From NCBI GenBank assembly GCA_977006965.1, contig OZ345357.1, forward strand, positions 1,798,001 through 1,862,000: 64,000 bases of DNA, read 5' to 3'. The notes under the pieces were generated by a model. That model saw only the letters and a program-made list of their open reading frames with translations, was not told the origin of the DNA and searched no databases. Source of the DNA: Phymatolithon calcareum. Lineage: Eukaryota > Rhodophyta > Florideophyceae > Hapalidiales. The position numbers and the translations under genes were made by a program. Below are positions 41,369-50,807 of the stretch, piece after piece. Within the stretch, counting starts at the first letter, position 1. The number at the start of each line of letters is the position of its first letter.

Positions 41369-41752
41369 GGTGCCGCAATTTTGCTCACGGATTAGATTAT
41401 GTTGGAAGCCAAACGGTTTTCATCCGTATTTGCGCAGATTTCCGCGTGTTATCGCTGGGAACTATCGATTTAATCGACACGGGGGATGTCATGGAGATAG
41501 CACGCCGTCGTCTACGCACATACTCGGAGCGGCAAGCTACATTAATTCTGGTGAGTGCGAAGTTTTCTAATGGACTGTGACGAATTATTTATTTCGTGAA
41601 AGATGGGATTTTTTGAGTGTCATCACTTTCAGGAGGGGAAAAAGTGAGCTTCATTAAAAACATTGCGTCAAAGGAGCACAACCGTGTCCTTCAGGCAAAT
41701 AAATTAAATCCCAAAAAAAAGTAGTGTACATTTTCGAAACCAAGCCCTCTCT
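41369..41752. other. Convergent 3' region between SecE and FNR-J genes
   Basis: 384 bp at the 3' ends of both genes. AAATAAATTAAATCCC near 41697 may serve as a poly(A) signal for the plus-strand gene. Nothing else recognised. Confidence 0.45.
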
Positions 41753-43747
41753 TCAGAGGCCAGACGATCCATACTTATCGTATCGGCTCCTCTGATCCTC
41801 GTCCTTCAAAACTGTGTACGCCACAACAATTTCCTTCATCTTGATATGTGCCAAATCCGAATTTTCAGGATTTCTGTCCGGATGGTGTTCCATCGCCTTC
41901 TTCCGGTACGCGCGCTTGATTTCACTCTTGGATGCGGTTGAAGTTAGTCCTAAAACTTCGTAGAAATCCAAATCTGTCCCTTTGGATTGCCTTGAGTTCC
42001 TGCTTCCCCATGGATTTCCCCATGAGCTCTTCTGGTTGCGACTATTTTCCGAACTTTTTCCATAATCACTGCCGGACGCCCCTTTGTATCCACCTCCGCT
42101 TCTCTGGGAAGAATTGCCAAAGTCCTCGTCCTGATGCTGGTATCGATATCCCCTCTCCTGGTATCCATGTGACTTTTTCGAACTTGAGCTCCCCCAAGTG
42201 CCACTAGACTCGGCATACCGGTCATACCAGCCGCCGGTGGATTGCCCATTTGACGCCGAGCTTCCCTTCGAACCCGTTCCTTTGCTCACCCAGTCCCAGT
42301 ATTCTTGCGAATTCTGCTGCTGCCAGCCATAGCCTCCCTCCCCGTAATTCGATGACGAACCACTGGATGCCTCCGACGTGTTCTTCTGCCAAAACGAATC
42401 GCCTGTCCATTTCTGTCTTTCCGCTCCCCAGAAGTCACGATATCCACTCCAGGTCTCATTGTCCCATTGAGCCTGGTTCCACTTTTCGTAATTGCGTCCA
42501 AACCACGAAGCCCAAGCTTGTTCTTTCTCAAACTCCACTCGCTGACGATCTCGATCGAATCTGGATTGTGCAGCCCATTTACGCTCAAACTCTTCCTTCA
42601 TTGAGTTTCGAATTTTGACCCACCTGCTCCATGAATCCTTCTCTGCTTTCTCTCTTCTCATTTCATCAAACGAGGAAAAGGGATTTGCTTTTGGCGGCGG
42701 GGGACGCCAGCTGTCGTCATTGTCAAAGCAAAGCGCATCTTCAGCGATGGTCTTTCCCGTGAAGAATTGAATTGCTGTTGATGGCAAGCCGTTCAACAAG
42801 GTGTAATTCCTTAAGGCTTCGAATGTATCCTGCGAAGATACGCAGATGATTACGTGATGTTCTCTCATGTGTCCACTTTCGCCGCAAACATTTCTCGTTG
42901 ACAAATATTCAAGTAACGACAAGCCTAAAATGGGCACAACATTGACCCCAAAAACAAGCCATTTGGAGAAGAGATTGCCATAACCCATGGTCTTATGGCA
43001 CCGCACGGAGTAGAATATCGTTGTGTTTGTTCGGCGCATAGCTCCATTTCCTGAAGCGGCTCTAAATTGCTCGAACTCAACAAACGATTTTGCTGTTGCC
43101 AATCCTTGTTCATTGTCGACAAAGATGAACAGTTTGGATGAGGACGCTGCAGGAACGTAATCGAGTCCTCGGCCCATAACAGGACTGATACGGAGTTTTT
43201 GGCCGACGCGCAAAGCCTTAATGAGCGATTCATTGGATTTAGTGTTGATTAAAAAATCGAAAACATCCTTTGAAGTTCCAGGTGGACTTGCAATAGTCAC
43301 AAATTGCAAGTACATTTTGGAGAATTTTGCTCTTTTCGCTGATTTGGGTAGTCCAATTTGAACAAACTGTCCTGGTGCGACATGGGAGCCACCAAGACCT
43401 GTTGCAGCGACATTGACGGAGACCTGTATAAGGTTTCCAGCTGTTGACATTGGAGATATGGAAATGACGGGGACCTCGACGGTTGTGAGGTCAGCCTGCA
43501 TAGCAGGGTTCGCAGGAGGACCTGGCTTGCGACGACCAGCTCCAAAGAAAACGCCTCCAAGTCCGGAAAAGAAGCCGTCAGAGCCATTTTGAGGTTCTGG
43601 AGGATTTGAGTTCTGAGCGGAGTTTACAAAAACGTAGGGACGTTTGCGATATCGAAGAGAGCATGCGCCAGTGTGACAGACGAGGGGACGTCCTTGCACA
43701 AACGCAGAAGCCAAACCACCGGGAATAAAAAGCACGGAATGAGACAT
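41753..43747 (-). CDS. FNR-like oxidoreductase fused to a C-terminal J domain
   Basis: 664 residues from ATG 43747. Residues 1-50 look like a plastid transit peptide (FIPGGLASAFVQGRPLV...). Residues about 85-330 follow the ferredoxin-NADP reductase-like fold: HVAPGQFVQIGLP for the flavin barrel, KLRISPVMGRGLDY, and later HHVIICVSS in a nucleotide-binding-like half. The closest plant group I know is the FNR-like pKIWI502 proteins. Residues about 360-590 are a Trp-, Gly- and Ser-rich linker, charged in its first half. Residues about 597-660 are a J domain with HHPDRN (HPD intact), which stimulates Hsp70. The combination suggests a stromal chaperone platform. Redox activity is uncertain, since a clear NADPH motif is not seen. 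Confidence 0.82.
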   Translation of the reverse strand: MSHSVLFIPGGLASAFVQGRPLVCHTGACSLRYRKRPYVFVNSAQNSNPPEPQNGSDGFFSGLGGVFFGAGRRKPGPPANPAMQADLTTVEVPVISISPMSTAGNLIQVSVNVAATGLGGSHVAPGQFVQIGLPKSAKRAKFSKMYLQFVTIASPPGTSKDVFDFLINTKSNESLIKALRVGQKLRISPVMGRGLDYVPAASSSKLFIFVDNEQGLATAKSFVEFEQFRAASGNGAMRRTNTTIFYSVRCHKTMGYGNLFSKWLVFGVNVVPILGLSLLEYLSTRNVCGESGHMREHHVIICVSSQDTFEALRNYTLLNGLPSTAIQFFTGKTIAEDALCFDNDDSWRPPPPKANPFSSFDEMRREKAEKDSWSRWVKIRNSMKEEFERKWAAQSRFDRDRQRVEFEKEQAWASWFGRNYEKWNQAQWDNETWSGYRDFWGAERQKWTGDSFWQKNTSEASSGSSSNYGEGGYGWQQQNSQEYWDWVSKGTGSKGSSASNGQSTGGWYDRYAESSGTWGSSSSKKSHGYQERGYRYQHQDEDFGNSSQRSGGGYKGASGSDYGKSSENSRNQKSSWGNPWGSRNSRQSKGTDLDFYEVLGLTSTASKSEIKRAYRKKAMEHHPDRNPENSDLAHIKMKEIVVAYTVLKDEDQRSRYDKYGSSGL

Positions 43748-44851
43748 GGTTTGTGTCCGTGGCAGTGGGGGTTGAGGATAGTTAGAGATGGCAAGAAGCA
43801 GGACCTACTACTTGCGGCTCTGGTGGAGGAGCTGCGTTGGGATGATGTGTATGAGCTCGAGAGAGTATGCAGAGAAGTGAGCACGTCTGCGTGTCGAGGC
43901 CGACGATGCAGCGGTGGAGCGGAGGAATGCACAGCGTGGATGCGTGTATCCAGTTTCCACTGTGAACAAACGAAGCCAATGATTGAACGATGGAGGCGGA
44001 CGTTAGGTCTGCGATTTGCATGCATTTGAGCATGCAAATTAAACATCTACTTTCCTGCATTCTCATTGGGTTTGTATCATAATTTGAAGATCGCCAGATA
44101 TTTCTCACGCTCCGCGGAGCGTTGGCACGCACTTCGATCACGTGGCACTTGCGCCATTTTCGTGCTCGAATGTGTACTATCACCGTCCTAATGCTGCACT
44201 GATGATTACCGAGGAAACGATATCAGAAGATGATAGCCACAATAATAAATATATTTGTCTTGTTGGACTTTCATCGAAGCAACGGAAATTTTCGTGAACA
44301 TGGCCGCAATACCACCAGTCACAGTTTCTGTTCTGTCATGTCCTGATCCTCTTCGTCTCAACCCACTTCTCGATTTGCGACACAGCTGGAACCAATTTTG
44401 AGCTTGCTCTGCCCTTCATAATGCACGTTTACACATAAATTATTCCCTGTGCATACATACATTGCACGCTTCGTTGATGAAGCATGATGATGTGTGAATT
44501 GCAATATAATGTTTTCGATTTTCCAACTGCACCCTATCGGCTACTGTAATGTAATCGTCCTTTCTTATCGGTTTACAGCACACGATTCGTAGGTATGATA
44601 CCGAACATGCTGGGATGTGAAAGAGCTGCCCGCAAATCCACCGCGGGGCATTCGCGGGCAGCTCTGGCGCGCGCGTCAATTTCAATCTCATTCTTTACGG
44701 CTCTGTGAAACAATAGAGCAGAGTTGCGCAGCCGAATCGAACCAGGTCTTCCTCCAGTCGTTCTAAATTTTGCAGTCAGCGGAACTTTTGCGCGTCTGAG
44801 GTCAGTTGCGTAAGAATCCCGACATTTCTAAGGCGCGTTCGCTCGCCACCA
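43748..44851. other. Divergent intergenic region
   Basis: 1.1 kb between the FNR-J gene and uS19m. No gene supported. Carries a hairpin at 44622-44665 (12-bp arms AGAGCTGCCCGC, 20-nt loop) in the uS19m upstream region. Confidence 0.5.
44622..44665. repeat. Hairpin upstream of uS19m, 12-bp arms
   Basis: AGAGCTGCCCGC at 44622-44633 pairs exactly with 44654-44665. It is GC-rich and lies about 190 bp before the start codon. A regulatory role is possible but not shown. Confidence 0.8.
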
Positions 44852-45109
44852 ATGCCGCGATCTCTATGGAAGGGGCCGTTCGCGGATGCTCTTAAAGTTC
44901 TCCCGCATGCACTGCGGGGTACTCGTCGTTCCATGATTCTTCCTGAATGGGTCGGGAAGACAATTGAAGTTCATAATGGTCGCAAATGGATTCCGGTGTC
45001 AATTGCAGAAGAGATGATTGGCCATCGACTCGGGGAATTCTCGCCAACACGAACAAAATCGCCGCACAAGGGCGTTGTTCTTCGGCAACGCCAGCAGAAG
45101 CGCAAGTAG
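44852..45109 (+). CDS. Mitochondrial ribosomal protein uS19m
   Basis: 85 residues from ATG 44852. It matches bacterial-type S19: [10 protein letters not shown] at the start, then [42 protein letters not shown], and a basic tail. S19 sits in the head of the small ribosomal subunit near the decoding-site bridge. A bacterial-type S19 coded in the nucleus is most likely mitochondrial, because red-algal plastids normally keep their own rps19. There is no obvious cleavable presequence; the basic N-terminus may be enough. Length is normal for the family. Confidence 0.93.
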   Translation: MPRSLWKGPFADALKVLPHALRGTRRSMILPEWVGKTIEVHNGRKWIPVSIAEEMIGHRLGEFSPTRTKSPHKGVVLRQRQQKRK

Positions 45110-45528
45110 ATCGCATTGGCATCACGTACTGCTTAATGCAGAACCGAAGTGTTGTCAACTTATTGAATGGTGAAGACCTATCGCTCTGTCACATGCAAGT
45201 CACATGAAAGGGACAGTCGACTCCTTTCTACTGTGATATTGACTCTGCGTAGAAAATTGGAGTGTGTATTCATTGGTCTGTCTTAAGCCTCAGGTGGGTC
45301 ATTTTGTGATTTATCCTATAAAGAGAAATGATATCAAGCACGTCACGTAAATAAAACTATTCCCTACAAGTGTTCGCTCGAACATGGGACACAGCTCTGT
45401 TTCGAATGTACGTTGGAAGGGAATCTTCTACAGGAATATATCCATTACATAATACTTGATTCTGCAAAACCAAAGTGTAAACGTATCACTGCCGTTTGCT
45501 CACACGGCTCAAAATTCGCCTCCATGTC
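45110..45528. other. Convergent 3' region after uS19m
   Basis: 419 bp with no gene seen. AAATAAAACT near 45349 could be a poly(A) signal for uS19m. Confidence 0.45.
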
Positions 45529-47808
45529 TCATGTGTTACACACACCTGCAGACCGCGCCACAGATCCTGCCTGCATTTCGCGCACAATCGTCTGCAAGAC
45601 CTGAAACTCATGCTTCATCCGACGGAAGGACATTAACACCAGAATGAGAAGAATGCACACCATGACAAGACTGGCGATGGCAATTATGCGCAGCAACTGC
45701 GATGACGTTGCGTCATGCATTTGAATAATTGTTGGACTCGATTGCTGTTGCATTCCGGCGGTCAATTGAACCACTGGTGTTTCCGCCGTCCGCAATTGAA
45801 TTCCAGGTCGCTGCTCCTCCGCGACATCATTCTCCGAGACAGGAGGCTGTTCCAAAACATTCTTCTGTTCTTTTTGCGGCTTACGCGAAGGTCCACGTCC
45901 AGATTTGCCGTTGCCAATGGTTTTCGACGCCTTGGACCTGGACTTCTTCTTCGGTCCTTCCACTTTCTGTAGATACGACGCCACATCATCTGGTGATACA
46001 GCCTCACTTAAGTGGACACTGCCCAACTCAATGAGCTTGGCAAATGTCACCTTCGTTTCAGTCAACGCCCCAGCTTCGATCTTGCTTCGAAGCATAGTGC
46101 TTTTCATGAAATGCACAGCAAGAGACGTGATCATTTCACACGCGTTACCGCCACTCGTAGGCTTCAGTTCAAAATACGACTCCACAACAAAATAATCTCC
46201 GAAAGGTGCATCAAGATTATGTCCTTCAACTTCGATACGTACTCCACCGTCGCTGGTGAATGAATATCGATGCGTTTCTTTCACTCGCGTTTCTTTAGGA
46301 CCAATTCTGTATCCCAATGGTCGTCGGAAAGAAACGTCGCGGGTCATAACACCGTCGTCTCCTCGACGCCATTCCGAAATTTGTACGTCCAAATTGTTGC
46401 ACTCGGAAAGATACGTCTTCGCCCAATCGCTTATAAAAAGTTCATTGAACGCGAAAATTACGGGGACATCAAACATACCGCGAGCTTGTTCCGTACGCTT
46501 GTTGTATTCCTTCCCGAAAATCTTGTCCATCTCATCCCCAGAGCCAACCCATACAAGGTTATCTAAAGGTGATTTCGCAGCTTCATCAGCGACGGGATCC
46601 TTTTTCTCTGGTTTTCGTACTTTTTCCCATCCGGCGTTAGGGAAATCCTCACTGGTGGTATCGCTACTGGCTTGCCCATAGCGATAACTACCGTTACCGT
46701 CGGCAGAAGTACGAGATTGAGCATCAGACATGGACATGTGCGCGGTGCTGCTGTTTGAGTGATCGTCTACTCCGGCTCGAGAATTCAAATCTTCTGCCGA
46801 TTCCGAATCGCCTTCCACAGACCCGCCACGTAAGGAATTCCCAGCGGATGGGCTCAAAACGGTTAGCCGCGACGAGATTATTGCCAATGTTTGCTCTCGT
46901 CGATTGAGCGAAGCAATGATGACCGGAGTTGTTTCGGGGTTGGTGAACGTTATTCTGATAGAGTTTGCGACAAACCCACCTCTTTTCTTTCGGACAGACT
47001 GAATCGTGGAAAACAACCATCGCTCTTTGGTGACAATGCCAAAGATTTTTGCATAAAAGCAGATACTGGAATTGGTTATATGCAGTCGGCCCTGCAGCAT
47101 AATCTTTTGCACCAGTGCAGCTGAGCAAGATTCCAACAGAGAATCAGACTCGTCCAGGTTGAATTTGTTCCGCACCCACGCTGACTGCTCCGCTATCGTT
47201 CGCTCAATTCGCGCTACCTTCTTCTTCAAGGCTCCTTCAGGAACAGGGACTGCTGGAGTTCCCACTGAGGATGGTAGCTTTTGGAACCCTTCATCCGGTG
47301 CGTGGTATTGTTGCACTTTCGAGTTAGAGGATGAGAGCCCTGTGTCGTAAACAAAAGAGATGCCTGGATCCTCGACTGTATTTTCGCGAATGCCGTCATC
47401 GTGATCTCTCGCCGTTTTCCGCGCTTTGAAGTTTGTAGATTCATTTCTCTTCGGACGCCGCATGAAAGCCATTCGGGACGAAGACATGGACTTGGTCATG
47501 AAATTCTGTTGCTCGATAGACGCCCCGCTACGATAATTCGGATCGACTGTTGCGCTGCGCTGTATAGGTGGAAGGTACGGAGACGGATTGCGAGAGCCCG
47601 CCGCACTCGACATCGCACGGTTTGTGTCGGAATCTGAATGATCAACATCAGAACGGGCCGAATTGTCAATGCCGAGCATTTGGGTCTTCGTGCTGGCTTT
47701 TTGCGGTGGCAGAGAACTTGGACGTGGTATTCCTTTCCCTCTCGGAAAGGGTGAGTCACGAGCCGCGCCGAGAATGCCGGATTGGGAATTACCATCAAGG
47801 TCTGTCAT
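45529..47808 (-). CDS. GRAM-VASt membrane-contact-site protein
   Basis: 759 residues from ATG 47808. Residues 1-200 are Ser/Pro-rich and disordered. Residues about 215-320 form a GRAM domain (LLESCSAALVQKIMLQGRLHITNSSICFYAKIFG), which binds membrane lipids. Residues about 430-610 form a VASt domain (FDVPVIFAFNELF, YRIGPKETRVKETHRY, VVESYFEL), the sterol-binding StART-like fold of the Aster/Lam/VAD1 proteins. A basic stretch follows and then one C-terminal span (LLRIIAIASLVMVCILLILVL), as in ER-anchored members. These proteins move sterol between ER and plasma membrane at contact sites. Domain order and length fit the family well. Confidence 0.92.
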   Translation of the reverse strand: MTDLDGNSQSGILGAARDSPFPRGKGIPRPSSLPPQKASTKTQMLGIDNSARSDVDHSDSDTNRAMSSAAGSRNPSPYLPPIQRSATVDPNYRSGASIEQQNFMTKSMSSSRMAFMRRPKRNESTNFKARKTARDHDDGIRENTVEDPGISFVYDTGLSSSNSKVQQYHAPDEGFQKLPSSVGTPAVPVPEGALKKKVARIERTIAEQSAWVRNKFNLDESDSLLESCSAALVQKIMLQGRLHITNSSICFYAKIFGIVTKERWLFSTIQSVRKKRGGFVANSIRITFTNPETTPVIIASLNRREQTLAIISSRLTVLSPSAGNSLRGGSVEGDSESAEDLNSRAGVDDHSNSSTAHMSMSDAQSRTSADGNGSYRYGQASSDTTSEDFPNAGWEKVRKPEKKDPVADEAAKSPLDNLVWVGSGDEMDKIFGKEYNKRTEQARGMFDVPVIFAFNELFISDWAKTYLSECNNLDVQISEWRRGDDGVMTRDVSFRRPLGYRIGPKETRVKETHRYSFTSDGGVRIEVEGHNLDAPFGDYFVVESYFELKPTSGGNACEMITSLAVHFMKSTMLRSKIEAGALTETKVTFAKLIELGSVHLSEAVSPDDVASYLQKVEGPKKKSRSKASKTIGNGKSGRGPSRKPQKEQKNVLEQPPVSENDVAEEQRPGIQLRTAETPVVQLTAGMQQQSSPTIIQMHDATSSQLLRIIAIASLVMVCILLILVLMSFRRMKHEFQVLQTIVREMQAGSVARSAGVCNT

Positions 47809-48546
47809 GGAGGTTTTAAGAAGACGGAAACGTCAACCTCCACGCACTGGATGACACCAATCGGAGCAGCGAGGACGAAGACAGCTAGAATGCTCGTACT
47901 CGAGTCAATGGCGGCGGTTAAAGTGGCGCTGGCTCACCGATGCCAGGGTGTTAATGACGTCGTTCTTCTTGGGGGGCTACCGAAATGGGCGAACACTGCA
48001 AACGAGCCTTAACGGAAGGAGCGCGCGAAGGGGAAGAACGATGGGCCACTATTGACACTTGCAATGTATTGACCCGCTGGATGTAAGTTTTGATGACACG
48101 GACACGTAGAGCAGGCCCGGAGCCCTTTCGGGGAAAGTCCTGAGGTAGTGTAAAGACTGAATTACAGGATTTGGCCCTAAAATTTCTTTTGCAAAATAGA
48201 CCCAATGAATTCATTGTTTCCGGAGTCCCCGGGACAGCAAGTTCAGCAATCAAGGAAGGATGGCCCTATCATAATTATCATGTGAAGGAAAACATCGATG
48301 AAGATAAACTATTTTCAAAATACTTTCCAAATATTTCAAATAGTTGTATTTCGACAATGATTTCGAACAGCTTTGGAATTGTCACACACTGTTTTTTGAT
48401 TGGCGAGCATACAGAACTTATCTCGCTGTTAAAAGGCTGTGAGATATTTACGTTCGTGGCTGAGCACCACTGCATATCCAGTATTTAAGCCGAACCTCGG
48501 TAACCGCGATCAAAGTTCAAAGCGCTGACCACCGCACACCTTCAAC
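47809..48546. other. Divergent promoter region, GRAM-VASt and aldolase
   Basis: 738 bp that must hold both promoters. A TATTTAAG at about 48480-48487, some 60 bp before the aldolase ATG, could be a TATA-like box. A 105-codon plus-strand frame (48171-48488) has only a TTG start and no domain, so I do not call it a gene. Confidence 0.5.
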
Positions 48547-49623
48547 ATGGGGATCCTCGACATCGTGAAGCCCGGAATTGTTTACGGAGAAGACCTGTAC
48601 AACCTTCTCAAGTATGCACAGGAGCATGGCTTTGCCATTCCGTCTGTCAATTGCACGTCGTCCTCCACCATAAATGCTGCCCTCGAATCGGCCCGGGATG
48701 CCAAGTCCCCGGTCATGATCCAATTCTCCAATGGTGGATCTGTGTTTCTTGCCGGCAAGGGCCTCGGTAACTCCGGCGAACGCGCTTCTATTGTCGGCGC
48801 AATTGTCGGTGGCTACCACGTGAAGAAGTTGGCCGAGCTGTATGGTGTACCCGTCATATTGCATTCTGATCATTGCGCGAAGAAGCTTCTTCCGTGGTTC
48901 GACGGAATGCTGGAGGAGGATGAACGCCATTTTGCAGCTCATGGCACCCCATTGTTCTCATCTCATATGCTTGATCTTTCGGAGGAGCCTCTTGAGGATA
49001 ATATCGAGATCTGCAAGAAGTATCTTGCTCGTATGGACAAGATCAATTGCATGCTCGAGATGGAACTTGGGATTACGGGTGGAGAAGAAGATGGTGTGAA
49101 CAACGAAAACGTCGACCTTGAAAAGTTGTATTCGCAACCTGAGGAGGTGGATCAAGTGTACACCGAGCTTTCCAGTGTTTCAAAGAATTTTATGGTTGCC
49201 GCGGCATTTGGAAACGTGCATGGCGTGTACAAGCCAGGGAACGTCAAACTCTCCCCTGAGCGCCTTGGCAAGCATCAAGAATATGTCAAGGAGAAGCATG
49301 GGCTGAAAGATACGAAGCCAGTGCTATTTGTGTTCCATGGCGGATCTGGATCCGAGAAGTCCCAAATTGACGAGGCGATTGGTCACGGCGTGATCAAGAT
49401 GAACATCGATACTGACACGCAGTGGGCGTACTGGGATGGTATTCTCAAGTTTTACGAGAGCAAGAGTGCTTACTTGCAGGGGCAGATTGGAAACCCTGAT
49501 GGTGAGGACAAGCCGAACAAGAAGAACTACGATCCTCGCAACTGGCTGAGGAAGGCCGAGCAGTCCTTCGTCGTTCGTCTCACCGAAGCGTTTAAGGATT
49601 TGAAGTGCATCAATACGCTGTGA
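48547..49623 (+). CDS. Fructose-bisphosphate aldolase, class II
   Basis: 358 residues from ATG 48547 (context CAACATGG). It cleaves fructose 1,6-bisphosphate to dihydroxyacetone phosphate and glyceraldehyde 3-phosphate in glycolysis, and works in reverse in gluconeogenesis. It is the zinc-dependent FbaA/yeast Fba1 type: HSDHCAKKLLPWFDG with the metal-binding His and catalytic Asp, EMELGITGGEEDG, FGNVHGVYKPGNVKL, FHGGSGSEKSQI and KMNIDTDTQWAYW. No transit peptide is seen, so a cytosolic enzyme is likely. Codon use is GC-ending and regular, as expected for a highly expressed gene. Length is the family norm. Confidence 0.97.
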   Translation: MGILDIVKPGIVYGEDLYNLLKYAQEHGFAIPSVNCTSSSTINAALESARDAKSPVMIQFSNGGSVFLAGKGLGNSGERASIVGAIVGGYHVKKLAELYGVPVILHSDHCAKKLLPWFDGMLEEDERHFAAHGTPLFSSHMLDLSEEPLEDNIEICKKYLARMDKINCMLEMELGITGGEEDGVNNENVDLEKLYSQPEEVDQVYTELSSVSKNFMVAAAFGNVHGVYKPGNVKLSPERLGKHQEYVKEKHGLKDTKPVLFVFHGGSGSEKSQIDEAIGHGVIKMNIDTDTQWAYWDGILKFYESKSAYLQGQIGNPDGEDKPNKKNYDPRNWLRKAEQSFVVRLTEAFKDLKCINTL

Positions 49624-49956
49624 AAGCTCAAAGGGGGTGGTGTGACCGAGCGACCGGGGACGTCCCAATTCGTTATGCGAAGAGCTACCGATTCGTGCTG
49701 TGCCCTGGTATTATTATAGTGCTCACATCTAGTGTAGATCAAAAGCGTTAAAACGGAATTCTGTTGCGTTATATGACGCTCGACCGTAAATTGATGACAT
49801 TATTCCACCATATTCATTCAATTCCAAAACCTCTACAATCTTGGTGATCACAAATGAATACGCTGGGTACAGTATCATTCCGAGGTTTATAAATCACATC
49901 CCATGTACGTAGCAAAATAGAACGCATGGCAGAGAATGAAACTCATTTGACTATTA
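49624..49956. other. Convergent 3' region after aldolase
   Basis: 333 bp, AT-rich, no gene or RNA seen. Confidence 0.45.
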
Positions 49957-50487
49957 TCAGGCTGACTGCAGAATTCGGCCAGGTCCAGGCTCAACCTTTC
50001 GCCGGCGCAGCAATCCCCTGACATTCCCTTCTCCTGTTCCAAGGCACACAGGGCATGTTAGAGACCCAGATCCTTCACACTCCGGACACACAACGCCCTT
50101 GTAGCGCTGATTTGGGTCGTTTCCAGACAGAGCACGCCAAAATCCAGTGCCGGCACATAGCTCGCACGAGATTTTTCCAGAACCTTGGCAATTTTGGCAT
50201 CCAGCATCCGGCTGTTGCGGCGATGAATCACTGAGGAAGCTTTCGTTCTCCCGAGATGCATCATCTGCAGAGTCTCGAAGAACCCCGGTTGAGTATATTA
50301 GTGCAGACTTCGTTGCAAAATTGATGAAGGACCTTCTTGAAATCACATTGTTCTGACCATTCGCACCACCCTGATGCATAGAGCAATGCCTCTTCGCGCA
50401 GTTTCCCGGTACACTTCTCGAAAAGGATGCATTTGAAAATGCAATTTGATGGCGAGTCCCCGAAATAGTCACAGCCATGCGTGCCAT
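49957..50487 (-). CDS. BSD2/DnaJ-type zinc-finger protein, probably plastid
   Basis: 176 residues from ATG 50487; an ATG nine bases later is also possible, and the frame further upstream has only a GTG. The N-terminal 70 residues are basic and Ser/Ala-rich with a twin-arginine-like SRRSFINFATKSALIYS, suggesting a plastid, perhaps thylakoid, address. Residues about 95-160 have four CXXCXGXG motifs (CQNCQGSG, CELCAGTG, CPECEGSG, CPVCLGTG), the zinc-binding cage of DnaJ proteins without a J domain. Plant relatives (BSD2, LQY1, PSA2) assist Rubisco or photosystem assembly. Which of these it resembles most cannot be decided by eye. Confidence 0.85.
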   Translation of the reverse strand: MARMAVTISGTRHQIAFSNASFSRSVPGNCAKRHCSMHQGGANGQNNVISRRSFINFATKSALIYSTGVLRDSADDASRENESFLSDSSPQQPDAGCQNCQGSGKISCELCAGTGFWRALSGNDPNQRYKGVVCPECEGSGSLTCPVCLGTGEGNVRGLLRRRKVEPGPGRILQSA

Positions 50488-50807
50488 TGCGGCACTTTCG
50501 GCGAGTGACACTGCTTGAATGCCGCTTCGGGATGCAAACGTTCAAGGAGATCAATGAATTCGGAGCTCGAGATATCATACCCAAAACGTATGATACGGCG
50601 GAGCAAAAATAGTGCTCTTCGTGAAGGCAAATACAGTACCGTATTCTCGCCAAGCCCACCAAGCCAAGGAAAGAGAAGTCCAGTGAAACTCTACTCCAGT
50701 CTCGACCAGGGACTCATTGTTCAATACAGGGCTCCTGGTCTAGCTTGACGGGCCTATGACGGTTTGACTTCATCTCGACTCACCAAGACTGCTTTCAATT
50801 ATCCATA
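50488..50807. other. Divergent promoter region, zinc-finger and LUC7-like genes
   Basis: 320 bp between two divergent starts. Minus-strand frames here are shadows. No distinct element recognised. Confidence 0.45.

Noticed and set aside
44715-44760. B-box-like GGTTCGATTCG on the minus strand
   Set aside because: No A box or foldable cloverleaf nearby.
48171-48488. 105-codon frame upstream of the aldolase
   Set aside because: Starts only at TTG, ends 59 bp before the aldolase ATG where the promoter must be, and has no domain.
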